Assembly: GCA_034408745.1 (NCBI GenBank) | Contig: JAWXCM010000353.1 | Span: forward strand, 1-20,988 | Length of the DNA: 20,988 nucleotides | From: JAWXCM01 sp034408745 | GTDB lineage: Bacteria; Acidobacteriota; Terriglobia; Bryobacterales; Bryobacteraceae | Reading direction: 5' to 3' | Part shown: positions 5,604 to 13,830 of the stretch, piece by piece | Numbering within the stretch: position 1 is the first letter of the stretch | Layout of the letters: each line of letters opens with the position of its first letter | The notes under the pieces: model-generated | Told to the model about the DNA's origin: nothing | The model's input: only the letters and a program-made list of their open reading frames with translations | Databases searched by the model: none | Position numbers and translations under genes: made by a program

Positions 5604-7538
5604 CTAGCCGTGCGTGGCACTTCCGGTGACTGCGACTTCCGGAGGTGCGGGCTCTTCTTCGAGCGCGGCCAGCTCCAGCAGCCATCCGCCGATTTCCGCC
5701 GAGAGGCCCCACAGCACCTGCAGGTCCCGCGCTGAGAAAGCATCGGGTTGCAGCGCGTAGATGGTCAGCGCGCCCACCGTGCGGTCGCCGGCCAGAATCG
5801 GCACCGATGAGGCGCAGAGCAGGTCGCTTTGCCCTCCGTTGGCCTGAACCAGTACGTCGAGCCGCCCGTTGCCGTTGAGAATCGGCCGGCCCTCTTCCAC
5901 CACCCACCCGGAGAGACCCTGACCGACGGTACCGTAGCTGGTTTCCTTCGTCACCGAGCCATCCGACAGGTACATCAGCCGGATCCGGGTGCTTTCACGC
6001 ACGAAAACGGCCAGGTGCCGGTAGCGCAGGGTGCTTCTGAGTTGACGGTCACCAGCCGTCATGGCCGCTGGCAAATCCTGGCCGGTGTGGGAACGGTTCA
6101 TCGCAGCCAGTACCGTCCGCACCACCGAAGGCACATCGAAATTCCGCTTGCCCGCCACCAGTACCGACTGGAAACCGGCCGCCGGAACCGCCTCGCGAAT
6201 CTCCTGGCGGCTCAGCATCGGTGGCTCGGACGCTGCAGCCGACCGCACCAGGCTCTCGAGTTCGCCGTACTTTGCAGCCAGAAGATTGACTACCTTAGGA
6301 TCGAAGTCCTTACCTGCGGCCCGCTGAACCACCTGGATCGCCTGATCTGTAGTCATGGCTTTCCGGTACTGGCGGTCGCTGGCGAGGGCGTCAAAGCAGT
6401 CGACCACCGACAAAATGCGCGCGCCGATCGGGATCTGCTCCCCTTTGAGGCCGTCCGGATAGCCTGAGCCGTCCCACCGCTCGTGGTGGCATCGGACAAT
6501 CGGGACGACTGCGTAGGGGAAGTTAACGCGCTCCAGGATTTCAGCGCCGACCACAGGGTGGGCCTGAACCTTTTCGAACTCTTCCGGCGTCAGGCGGCCA
6601 GGCTTGCTGATGATGTGTTCCGGCACCCCCAGCTTTCCGATGTCGTGGAGCACCGAGGCGGTGCGCAGCGCTTCCAGCTCGGCGTGCTCTAAATCCATCG
6701 CGCGGCCGATCTCGACGGCGTAGATTTGCACCCGGCGGAGGTGATCGTGAGTGGTACGGTCCCGCGCTTCGATCGCCATTGCGAGCGCGTGGATCGTGCG
6801 CAAGTGCAGCGCCGACATTTCCTCGGCGTGGATTCTGGCCTCTTCCTGGCGCTTCCGTTCGCCTTCCACCCGGTCGGCGTACACCGCCCAAACCTGGTAG
6901 ATGGCGTACACTGCCGGGATCACAAGGACGGCCGTTTGCCAGCCGGCGTACCGTTCGAGAAGCCGGATTGCCTCCGCCAGCGCAGCGCCGAAGAGGTAAA
7001 AGGGCACGGACCAGAGGTAGTATTCCGCCACCACCTGCCGGAAGCTTCTCTTTTCGGGATCCGTAAGCGAAATCACAACAGAGACAATAATGCAGTTTGC
7101 CGCGAAGTAGACCAGAGAGGCCAAAGCAAGGCTGAGGGGATGCTCGAAACCGATTCCGGGCAGGAACGGCGAGTGAAGTACCTTACTGGCCACCCACGCT
7201 GCGACGGCCACGTTGCTGGCATTAAACGCAGCCTGGGCGACTCGTAGTTTGATCGCCGACTGCCACGCATATTGCACGACGGCCGAGATGATGGCGATCA
7301 TCACCGTTTCAGGTGTACTCAAGGCCGCAATTGAGAGCAGCACGATGAGGAAAGCACCAGACAGGGTGGCTGTAACGCCCGGAAGGCGGATCTTCAACCC
7401 ACCGCTGAGGCACGCCAAAAGCACGTAAGTGCCGAAACGGAAAAGGTTTGCCGACTCCCACTGGACGCAGTTAATGACCAGCACGCACACTCCGAGTGCG
7501 ATGATGAAACCGATATAGAACCGGGTCAGTGCGGTCAT
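5604..7538 (-). CDS. Membrane HD-GYP domain protein with C-terminal GAF domain (probable c-di-GMP phosphodiesterase)
   Basis: This is a 644-residue protein. Residues 1-220 are strongly hydrophobic with about seven to eight membrane segments, resembling a MASE-type sensor. A short charged helix (ADRVEGERKRQEEARIHAEE, 221-240) links it to an HD-GYP domain at about 245-430. Motifs in order are DRTTHDHLRRV (260-270), LHDIGKLG with H298 and D299, HP at 327-328, and HHERWDGSGYPDG (351-363) with the GYP triad at 359-361. All metal-binding and GYP residues appear intact, so hydrolysis of cyclic di-GMP to GMP is the expected activity. Residues 440-630 look like a GAF domain (TVGQGLSGWVVEEGRPI, SVPILAGDRTVGALTIY). 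It is transcribed away from the subtilase gene, and the 286-base gap could hold both promoters. The ATG at 7538 has AGGA 11 bases upstream. Direct control of the subtilase or other neighbours is unproven. Confidence 0.9.
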   Translation of the reverse strand: MTALTRFYIGFIIALGVCVLVINCVQWESANLFRFGTYVLLACLSGGLKIRLPGVTATLSGAFLIVLLSIAALSTPETVMIAIISAVVQYAWQSAIKLRVAQAAFNASNVAVAAWVASKVLHSPFLPGIGFEHPLSLALASLVYFAANCIIVSVVISLTDPEKRSFRQVVAEYYLWSVPFYLFGAALAEAIRLLERYAGWQTAVLVIPAVYAIYQVWAVYADRVEGERKRQEEARIHAEEMSALHLRTIHALAMAIEARDRTTHDHLRRVQIYAVEIGRAMDLEHAELEALRTASVLHDIGKLGVPEHIISKPGRLTPEEFEKVQAHPVVGAEILERVNFPYAVVPIVRCHHERWDGSGYPDGLKGEQIPIGARILSVVDCFDALASDRQYRKAMTTDQAIQVVQRAAGKDFDPKVVNLLAAKYGELESLVRSAAASEPPMLSRQEIREAVPAAGFQSVLVAGKRNFDVPSVVRTVLAAMNRSHTGQDLPAAMTAGDRQLRSTLRYRHLAVFVRESTRIRLMYLSDGSVTKETSYGTVGQGLSGWVVEEGRPILNGNGRLDVLVQANGGQSDLLCASSVPILAGDRTVGALTIYALQPDAFSARDLQVLWGLSAEIGGWLLELAALEEEPAPPEVAVTGSATHG

Positions 7539-7824
7539 ACGACGAGCAGTCCTTACTCTACGTTAACTGAGAATCGGCCGAAAGCGTAGTTCGTGTTAGG
7601 GACAGATGTACGAATTCCTACGCTTCATACGGTCGAATAGTACATTTTTGCAACGCAGCCAGGTAAAAGTAGTACTGGTACGAAGCGGAAAATTTTGGCA
7701 TCATTAAGTGCGGAGTAGTCATATCACGGTGAACGGGATTAATGATAGTATTGTCATGCGCAAGGGCCCTGCCGTTCAGAGGCCTGGATTCATTGTGGAA
7801 GTGTGGTCGACCCTGGAGGGTGGA
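7539..7824. promoter_or_regulatory. Divergent intergenic region between HD-GYP and subtilase genes
   Basis: These 286 bases hold no supported gene and are more AT-rich than the flanking genes. They presumably carry both promoters. The best plus-strand candidate I see is TTGCAA, 16 bases, TAGTAC (around 7648-7676), which is weak. GTACGAA occurs twice (near 7609 and 7678). The subtilase ribosome binding site GGAGGG (7815-7820) sits 4 bases before its ATG. No strong operator or riboswitch is apparent. Confidence 0.35.
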
Positions 7825-9588
7825 ATGAAATCAATCAGTCGGACGCTGGCGTTGGTCCTCGCACTGGCACTTAGTCTCTTTGCTGACGACAAGAAGATTG
7901 CCCCGGATGCTGGCAAGTCTGGTACGGTCATTGTGCAGTTTAAAAACGATCCGGATTCAGCACTGCAGGCCCGGTTGTCACTTTCGGGCGCGAGGTTGAA
8001 ACAATACCTCGGCAACCTGAAAGCGGGGCTATATGAGGTGCCGACGGGCCGCCCAGTTCTGAACGCGATCAGTAGTGAGGCACAGGTTCATTACATCACC
8101 AGCGATCGCCCTGTAGCGGCGTCGCTGGATCACGCGGTTTCTTCGATTTACGCGGATTTCAAGAGCTCAGGTTACGCGACCGGCAAGGGCATTACGGTGG
8201 CGGTGATCGACAGCGGAGTGAACGCGACAGCGGATTTGACCACGGGGGTATCGCGGGTGATTTACCGCGAGGACTTCACCGGCGGCAACAATCCGAACGA
8301 TCAGTTCGGTCACGGCACCCACGTCGCCAGCATGCTGGGCGGCGACGGGTCCCTTTCCGAAGGCAACAAGTTCTTCCGGACGTTCCGGGGTGTCGCACCG
8401 GAAGTCCGGATCGTCAGCCTGAAGGTTCTTGACGCCAAAGGTATGGGCACCGAGAGCGCGGTGGTTCGCGCGATCGACCGCGCCATTTCTCTGAGCAGGA
8501 TACTAAACATCCGCGTCATCAATTTGTCGCTGGGCCGTCCGGTTCTCGAGAGCTACAAGACCGATCCACTCTGCCAGGCGGTGGAACGGGCCTGGAAGGC
8601 TGGAATCGTTGTGGTGGTGGCGGCCGGCAACGAAGGCCGCAATAACCTCGCAAAGACCAAAGGCTACGGCATGATCATGTCCCCGGGGAACGATCCGTAC
8701 GTGATCACGGTGGGCGCCATGAAGGACATGGCCAACAACGGCTCGCGCACCGACGACCAGATCGCCAGCTACAGCTCGAAAGGGCCGTCTGCGGCCGATC
8801 ACGTCATCAAGCCCGACCTTGTGGCGCCCGGCAACATGATCATCGCGGACGCGGTACCCGGCAGCCTTCTGTGGAACACCGCTCCGGCGTCGGCGAAAGT
8901 GAAGCGCAATGTGTACGAGTACACCACCAGCACGGCGTTCACCAGCGACTACATCCGCCTGAGCGGAACCAGCATGTCAGCCGCTCTGGTCAGCGGCGCG
9001 GCGGCCCTGATGCTCGACCGTGACGACGACCTTTCGCCAGATACCATTAAGGCCCGTCTGATGAAGACCGCCTACAAGACCTTCCCGCGGCGCAGCAAAA
9101 CCGTTGTCAACGGAAAGACCTACTGGTCCTACTACGACATCTTCACGGTCGGCGCTGGCTACCTGGACGTTCAGGCAGCCCTCCGCAACCGCGACGTAGT
9201 CAGAAGGACTCAGTCGGCGCAGTCCCCTGTCGCTGCCTGGAATAAGAAGACGAAGAAGGCCGTGATGCTGGTGATGAGCCAGAACATCATCTGGGGCGGC
9301 GACGAAGAAGCCTGGGGCACCAACATCATCTGGGGTGGTGACGAAGTCTCCGGTGAGAACATCATCTGGGGTGGCGACGAAGTTACCGCATTCAACATCA
9401 TCTGGGGCGGCGACGAAGAAGCCGTCTGGGGTGAGAGCGGTGTGGCCGGCAATAACATCATCTGGGGCAGCAACATCATCTGGGGCGGAGACGATAACTC
9501 CTGGGGTGGTGAATCTGTCCGGACGACCAACATCATCTGGGGCGGGCTCGTTGATGAAGACGTGACCACCGTGGGCGACCCTCAGTAA
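7825..9588 (+). CDS. Exported S8 subtilisin-like serine protease with C-terminal NIIWGGDE repeats
   Basis: This 587-residue secreted protease starts with a signal peptide, MKSISRTLALVLALALSLFA. A probable I9-type propeptide (about 32-100, VIVQFKNDPDSALQARLSLS) follows. The subtilase domain (about 115-460) has all catalytic residues: Asp129 in AVIDSGV, His163 in GHGTHVAS, oxyanion Asn269 in AAGNEG and Ser383 in GTSMSA. From residue 487 to 574 the tail holds seven NIIWG units, mostly NIIWGGDE, with variable spacers rich in Ala, Val, Ser and Trp-Gly. I recall such tails in acidobacterial subtilases; their role is not known to me. The ATG at 7825 is chosen because GGAGGG stands 4 bases upstream and a signal peptide begins there; the frame extends to 7708 without signal-like sequence. 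The gene appears monocistronic, with a terminator after it and a divergent HD-GYP gene before it. Confidence 0.93.
   Translation: MKSISRTLALVLALALSLFADDKKIAPDAGKSGTVIVQFKNDPDSALQARLSLSGARLKQYLGNLKAGLYEVPTGRPVLNAISSEAQVHYITSDRPVAASLDHAVSSIYADFKSSGYATGKGITVAVIDSGVNATADLTTGVSRVIYREDFTGGNNPNDQFGHGTHVASMLGGDGSLSEGNKFFRTFRGVAPEVRIVSLKVLDAKGMGTESAVVRAIDRAISLSRILNIRVINLSLGRPVLESYKTDPLCQAVERAWKAGIVVVVAAGNEGRNNLAKTKGYGMIMSPGNDPYVITVGAMKDMANNGSRTDDQIASYSSKGPSAADHVIKPDLVAPGNMIIADAVPGSLLWNTAPASAKVKRNVYEYTTSTAFTSDYIRLSGTSMSAALVSGAAALMLDRDDDLSPDTIKARLMKTAYKTFPRRSKTVVNGKTYWSYYDIFTVGAGYLDVQAALRNRDVVRRTQSAQSPVAAWNKKTKKAVMLVMSQNIIWGGDEEAWGTNIIWGGDEVSGENIIWGGDEVTAFNIIWGGDEEAVWGESGVAGNNIIWGSNIIWGGDDNSWGGESVRTTNIIWGGLVDEDVTTVGDPQ
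9283..9546 (+). repeat. Seven in-frame NIIWG coding repeats
   Basis: Units begin with AACATCATCTGGGG and occur seven times, at 9283 and on to 9529-9546. The first four and the sixth continue with GGDE or GGDD; the fifth is short (NIIWGS), and the last reads NIIWGGLVDE. Spacers are 0 to 12 residues and unequal. DNA identity between units is very high, suggesting recent duplication or gene conversion. Confidence 0.95.
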
Positions 9589-9617
9589 CTCTGGCTGGTA
9601 CATTCCAATCCTCCTCG

Positions 9618-9656
9618 ATGCCCTGCTCGCTCACGCGGTCAGGGCATTTCGATTTT
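9618..9656 (+). terminator. Rho-independent terminator after the subtilase gene
   Basis: ATGCCCTG (9618-9625) pairs with CAGGGCAT (9640-9647) across a 14-base loop, and TTCGATTTT follows. It separates the subtilase from the transporter operon. Confidence 0.7.
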
Positions 9657-9663
9657 CAGATAC

Positions 9664-9677
9664 ACCAGCCTGCTGGT
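9664..9677. promoter_or_regulatory. Inverted repeat upstream of the transporter operon
   Basis: ACCAGC and GCTGGT arms flank CT, ending 22 bases before the first ATG of the operon. It could be an operator or a 5'-leader hairpin. No clear promoter or ribosome binding site is visible nearby. Confidence 0.35.
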
Positions 9678-9699
9678 AAACTCGAAACCGAATCGCCTC

Positions 9700-10566
9700 A
9701 TGAGCCCAATCTCACGGTCAGCGAGATTTCTCGCCGATACCGCCTTCCTGCTTGTTGCCGGATCCCTGGCGGCGACGCTTCTGTTCCGCCTCACCCCAGG
9801 CGCGGAGACTGACCCGTCCGACCTGACACCCGGACTGAGCAGCGAGTCGCTGGAAGCGCGCCGGGCGGAGCGTAGAAAGACGCTGTCCACCACCGGACAG
9901 TCCGTCGCCTACTTCGTCGGAATCCTGCGCGGCGACTTCGGCAAGTCCACATTGTCCGGTGCTCCCGTATCGGGGCTGATGCTGGACAGGGCGCCGGCAA
10001 CGGCCTGGCTGGTGGGAAGCGGCGCCCTGCTGGGACTGGTGGCCGGGTTGCTGCTGGCGGTCGCTGCGGTCCTTATTTACCCCGGGCTGCCGGAAACCAT
10101 CGTCACAACAGGCTTCCTCGGCTTGCTCTCATTGCCAGCGGGACTGCTGGTGCTGGCTGCGATCTTCACACGGCTGCCTTTGGAGCTGGCCGTGGGTGCG
10201 GCCGTGGCTCCGCGCGTGTACTTCTACGCCTCCCGTCTGCTCGCCAGGCAGCGGAATGCCGGTTATGTTCTTCAGGCGGTGGCCACCGGGATCGGGCCAG
10301 TGCGCATCGCGGCGCTTCACGTACTCCCTGCGCTGCGTTCTGAACTGTCCGCGCTTGCCGGATTCTCGATCGTTACAGCGTTGGCAGCCGCTATCCCCGC
10401 CGAAGCGCTCAGTGGACGCCCAGGCATTGGACAACTGGCATGGCGAAGTGCCATGGAGCGCGACCTTCCGGTGCTGGTGGCGGTGACTCTGTGCCTGTTG
10501 CTGGCGTCCCGCGCCGTGACTTTGCTTTCGGACGTGCCCCCCCGGGAATCGAGGTTTGCGGCATGA
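9700..10566 (+). CDS. ABC transporter permease, DppB/OppB type
   Basis: This is a 288-residue inner-membrane permease of a peptide/nickel-type importer. One membrane segment near the N-terminus ends in the FRLTPG motif typical of DppB (LLRLxPGDP). A periplasmic stretch with LSTTGQSVAYFVGILRGDFG matches the DppB QYxxWLxxxLxGDFG segment. Four to five further membrane helices follow, with a cytoplasmic loop at about 180-215 that would contact the ATPase, and the family's RDLPVLVAVTLCLLL near the end. It is somewhat shorter than usual (about 310-335). The ATG at 9700 lacks a clear ribosome binding site. The stop overlaps the next start by ATGA, implying translational coupling. It forms the membrane channel with the following permease. 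Confidence 0.85.
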   Translation: MSPISRSARFLADTAFLLVAGSLAATLLFRLTPGAETDPSDLTPGLSSESLEARRAERRKTLSTTGQSVAYFVGILRGDFGKSTLSGAPVSGLMLDRAPATAWLVGSGALLGLVAGLLLAVAAVLIYPGLPETIVTTGFLGLLSLPAGLLVLAAIFTRLPLELAVGAAVAPRVYFYASRLLARQRNAGYVLQAVATGIGPVRIAALHVLPALRSELSALAGFSIVTALAAAIPAEALSGRPGIGQLAWRSAMERDLPVLVAVTLCLLLASRAVTLLSDVPPRESRFAA

Positions 10567-11369
10567 GGGTGGCACGGCTGGCCGCGATGGCGGTGCTTGC
10601 CGTCGTTCTCCTGCTCTCAGCCTTCCCCGCCCTGGTCACGGCCGATCCGTCAGACGAGCAATTTCGCAACGACATCGACCTGCCACCCAGCCTGCGATAC
10701 CCGCTCGGCACTGACGATCTGGGCCGCAACCGCATGGCGCGGCTACTTCATGGCACACGGACGTCCTTGCTTCTGGCGCCCGCCGCGGCCGCACTGAGCG
10801 TCGTCCTGGCGTGTAGCATCGGACTGGCCGCCGGAGGTGGCGGGCGGATCGCCGTGCGTCTTTTCGAAAGTGTGGCCGACCTCACCGGATCCCTGCCCTG
10901 GCTCCTCATGCTGATCGGACTGCGTGCGGCTCTGCCGCTGGAAGCATCGCCATTTGCCACGACGGCGATCACTTTCGCGATGCTGGCACTGCTCGGGTGG
11001 GCCGGACCGGCGCGGGTGATTCGCAACCTCGCGGCCAACCTGCGGGAACGCGACTTCACCATACAGGCCCGGGCGCTCGGCCAGGGCGGCTGGCGGTTCT
11101 CGACGAAGCACCTGCTCCCACACGTCTGGCCGGTGGCGGCGGCGCAGTTCTGGATCAACCTGCCTGTCTTCATACTCGTGGAGGCGAACCTCGGGCTTCT
11201 CGGCATGGGCATACCCGAGCCATACGCTTCACTTGGAAATCAGCTGCGGGACCTGGAGAGTTACCAGTCGGTGATGAACAAGCCCTGGCTGCTGGCGCCT
11301 GCTGTGCTGTTAACCGCGGTGGTGTCGGCCAGCTGGATTATCAGCCTGACCGCGGAGGAAACGGCATGA
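10563..11369 (+). CDS. ABC transporter permease, DppC/OppC type
   Basis: This is a 268-residue permease. It opens with a membrane segment and the family's LRYPLGTDDLGRNRMARLLH (about 48-67), equivalent to HxLGTDxxGRDxxSRLL in DppC. Membrane helices follow. The cytoplasmic EAA-type loop reads RERDFTIQARALGQGGWRFS, which contacts the ATPase. The end has ANLGLLGMGIPEPYASLGNQ, equivalent to the LSFLGLGxxPPxPxWG motif. The ATG overlaps the upstream TGA as ATGA, and the downstream solute-binding gene overlaps the same way, so all three are probably made from one message. The frame runs upstream to 10440, but that part lies inside the previous gene and is not used. Confidence 0.87.
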   Translation: MRVARLAAMAVLAVVLLLSAFPALVTADPSDEQFRNDIDLPPSLRYPLGTDDLGRNRMARLLHGTRTSLLLAPAAAALSVVLACSIGLAAGGGGRIAVRLFESVADLTGSLPWLLMLIGLRAALPLEASPFATTAITFAMLALLGWAGPARVIRNLAANLRERDFTIQARALGQGGWRFSTKHLLPHVWPVAAAQFWINLPVFILVEANLGLLGMGIPEPYASLGNQLRDLESYQSVMNKPWLLAPAVLLTAVVSASWIISLTAEETA

Positions 11370-12970
11370 AGAACCTGCGTGCCACGGCAGTCCTTGTACT
11401 GCTGTCCCTTCTCAGCGCCTGCGCCGGGACAGCACAGCAAAGCGAGCTGCGATTCATCCTTAGGTCGGAACCGAAGACCCTGAATCCCCTGCAGGTGGAG
11501 GATGAGTTCTCTGAGCTTATTCGCTACCTGACGGGCGGGTTTCTGGTCCGAATCAACCGTGCCACTCAGGTGATCGTCCCCGAACTCTGCGAAACAGCCA
11601 ACCTTTCCAGAGACGCCCGAACTTTGACACTGCAACTGATTAAGGGCGCAAGGTTTTCCGATGGCAGTCCGTTCGATTCGGCCGATGTCGTCCACACGTT
11701 TCAGCAGTTGCTCTCACCCGATCTGCACAGCGCCACGGGCGATTCGTTCCGTGTCGGCGGCTCAGGGCCAGTGGTGAAGGCGACGGGACAGCATGGCGTT
11801 ACTATCCAGTTCCCGCAGCCGGTCCCCGGCGCACTGCGCCTGCTGGACCAGGTGCCGATGCTGTCGTCCCGGTCTAAGGAAGGGATCCGCGCCGTGCTCG
11901 GACCTTATATGGTTACCGAGCAGAAGCAGGGTGCCTCTATGCTGCTGCGGCGCAACCCGAACTACTGGAGGAAGCCCGGTCCGTCCATCAATACTCTGCG
12001 CATCACCTATCAGAGCAACCGCGAACTGGAGGCGCTGGCGTTCCGGCGCGGTGAGATTGACCTGATCAGCCAGGTTTCGGCGCCGATCTGGGAGGATCTG
12101 CAAAAAGCCCTGCCCCAGCAGGCGGTCGACATTGGCCCCTCGCTCGACCAGGAATTTCTCTGGTTCAACCAGGTGACAGCCGGCACAAAGCTGGCTCCGC
12201 AAAAGAAGGAATGGTTCCGGATGACGGCATTTCGCAAAGCGGTGTCGCTCGCCATCAACCGGCCGGACCTGGTCCGCATTGCCTGGCGCGGGCGCGCGGT
12301 TCCCTCAGCCGGTCCCATGCCTCCGTCGAACGTGATGTTCTTCAACAAGGCGCTGAAGCCACACCCGTACGACGTGGCGCAGGCGAAGAAACTGCTGGCC
12401 GGGGCTGGCTTCCGGCTCGACGGCAGCACCCTGCGCGACGCCAGGGGCACTCCCGTGTCCTTCTCCATCCTGACGAACGGCGGGAACCGGCCTCGTGAGC
12501 AGATGGCGGCACTCATACAGCGCGATTTGAAGGCGATCGGGATCGCCGTCAACATCATTACCCTCGACTTCCCCGCTCTGATCGAGCGCATCACGAAGAC
12601 GTTCGACTACGAGGCTTGCCTGTTTGGGTTCGTTTTGGCAGACCCGGATCCAGGCTATCAGTCGAACGTCTGGCCGAGTTCCGCAGCCAACCACCAGTGG
12701 AACCCACGCCAGCCGAAGCCGGAGACGCTGTGGGAAGCCGAGATCGACAAGCTGATGCTGGTGCAAACCACCAGCGGCTCGCAAACCGAGCGACGCAATG
12801 CGTTCAACCGCGTCCAGGAGATTCTCTATGAGCAGGAGCCGTTCCTCTATCTGGTACACCCCAACGCGCTCGCCGCTGTGAGCCCGGCCGTACAGGGCGT
12901 CAGGCCGACCATTCTCCGGCCGCAGTTGCTCTGGAATATCGAGAATCTGAAAGTCAGCCGCGGCAAATGA
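11366..12970 (+). CDS. Solute-binding lipoprotein, SBP_bac_5 (peptide/oligosaccharide) family
   Basis: This is a 534-residue extracytoplasmic binding protein. The N-terminus is a lipoprotein signal with lipobox LSAC and modified Cys19, so the mature protein is anchored to a membrane. Family features in order are SEPKTLNPLQVEDE (start of the lobe), RDARTLTLQLIKGARFSDGS (the LRxGVKFxDGTPFxAxDV motif), LLRRNPNYWRKPG, ELEALAFRRGEIDL, FRKAVSLAINRPDLV, and the C-terminal VQEILYEQEPFLYLVHPNAL. Length and order match DppA/OppA relatives. Substrate cannot be told from sequence; the family binds peptides, and in some bacteria oligosaccharides or nickel complexes. The start overlaps the permease stop by ATGA and the end overlaps the ATPase start by ATGA. 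An upstream extension of the frame to 10997 lies within the permease and has no signal peptide. Confidence 0.9.
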   Translation: MKNLRATAVLVLLSLLSACAGTAQQSELRFILRSEPKTLNPLQVEDEFSELIRYLTGGFLVRINRATQVIVPELCETANLSRDARTLTLQLIKGARFSDGSPFDSADVVHTFQQLLSPDLHSATGDSFRVGGSGPVVKATGQHGVTIQFPQPVPGALRLLDQVPMLSSRSKEGIRAVLGPYMVTEQKQGASMLLRRNPNYWRKPGPSINTLRITYQSNRELEALAFRRGEIDLISQVSAPIWEDLQKALPQQAVDIGPSLDQEFLWFNQVTAGTKLAPQKKEWFRMTAFRKAVSLAINRPDLVRIAWRGRAVPSAGPMPPSNVMFFNKALKPHPYDVAQAKKLLAGAGFRLDGSTLRDARGTPVSFSILTNGGNRPREQMAALIQRDLKAIGIAVNIITLDFPALIERITKTFDYEACLFGFVLADPDPGYQSNVWPSSAANHQWNPRQPKPETLWEAEIDKLMLVQTTSGSQTERRNAFNRVQEILYEQEPFLYLVHPNALAAVSPAVQGVRPTILRPQLLWNIENLKVSRGK

Positions 12971-13830
12971 CACCGCTGCTGGAGTGCGACATCTCGTCCA
13001 CATACAGGCGGACCGGGGCGGGCGTGCGGGATATTCGCTTCGCGGTTGGGCGAGGCGAGATCCTGGGAATTGCGGGCGAAAGCGGCTCGGGCAAGAGTAC
13101 GATTGCGTCGGCGATTCTGGGCCTCTCGAAGTATCGCGGCGGAGAGGTCACGGGGAGCATCCGGTTCGACGGGCAGGAGTTGGTGGGGCTCGCGGAAAAG
13201 CAGTGGCGCGCCCTCCGCGGGCGTCGCATCTCGCTCGTCTCGCAGAGCTCGATGGCAGCACTGAATCCCGCGCTCCGCCTGCGAACCCAGTTTGGCGAGG
13301 CATGGCGGGCGCACCGCCGCGACGGCGACTGGCGTGCGGCCGCGACACCCACGCTCGAGCTGCTGCGCGTCCCGGTGACGGCGGAATTCCTGGAACGATA
13401 CCCGTCGGAGCTCAGCGTAGGACTGGCGCAGCGCGTGCTTGTGGCGCTCGCGCTGCTCCACGAGCCTCAGCTGCTGATTGCGGACGAGCCTACCAGTGCG
13501 CTCGACCTGGTCACGCAGGCAGAGCTTTTGGGTTTGTTTCGCAAATTGCGAGACGATAGGGGCCTCTCGATCGTGTTCATCTCCCACGACCTGCTGGCCC
13601 TGACGGCAGTGTGCGACCGCATCGCGGTGCTGCGCTCGGGTTCGCTTGTCGAGATTGTGGATGCGGACCGGTTCCTTACCAGTCCGACTCACGAATACAC
13701 GCGGCAGCTGGTGGCTGCCTTGCGGGCTATTGCGCTGCCGGCTTTGCGCGCCCAGGCTTCTTCGCAGGCACCACAGGCGGGGGCGGAGGCACCTTCAGTT
13801 CCGCCTTCAACCGCGCCAGATCGGCCTTGA
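12967..13830 (+). CDS. ABC transporter ATP-binding protein, DppD/OppD type, with variant signature
   Basis: This 287-residue ATPase powers the importer encoded just upstream. Walker A is GESGSGKST (37-45), Q-loop SQSSMAALNP, Walker B LLIADEPTSALD with D173 and E174, and the switch His207 is in SHD. The signature reads LSVGLAQR (149-156); the first Gly of the canonical LSGG is Val, which is unusual in a residue that contacts ATP in the partner subunit. The C-terminus keeps the SPTHEYTRQLVAAL segment typical of the family. The last 35 or so residues are low-complexity Ala/Pro/Gln, lie in the overlap with the convergent sulfatase gene, and may be a recent extension. There is no second ATPase (DppF-like) in the operon, so it either homodimerises or pairs with a protein encoded elsewhere. 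Confidence 0.9.
   Translation: MTPLLECDISSTYRRTGAGVRDIRFAVGRGEILGIAGESGSGKSTIASAILGLSKYRGGEVTGSIRFDGQELVGLAEKQWRALRGRRISLVSQSSMAALNPALRLRTQFGEAWRAHRRDGDWRAAATPTLELLRVPVTAEFLERYPSELSVGLAQRVLVALALLHEPQLLIADEPTSALDLVTQAELLGLFRKLRDDRGLSIVFISHDLLALTAVCDRIAVLRSGSLVEIVDADRFLTSPTHEYTRQLVAALRAIALPALRAQASSQAPQAGAEAPSVPPSTAPDRP

Noticed and set aside
7660..7720. Sigma-54-like promoter (TGGCA…TGC) before the subtilase
   Set aside because: The spacing between the GG and GC elements is off by one base from the consensus, and the match is otherwise poor.
7708..7824. Upstream start for the subtilase at 7708
   Set aside because: The extra 39 residues show no signal peptide, and GGAGGG sits 4 bases before the ATG at 7825.
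9283..9546. CRISPR-like periodic repeats
   Set aside because: The repeats are in frame, encode a peptide motif, and have unequal spacers of 0-12 codons inside a clear gene; no cas genes are present.
8977..9603. Long minus-strand frame with repeated APDDV motifs opposite the subtilase tail
   Set aside because: It is the antisense reading of the NIIWGGDE-coding repeats. The plus-strand frame has signal peptide, catalytic triad and ribosome binding site, while this frame has no start signal or family resemblance.
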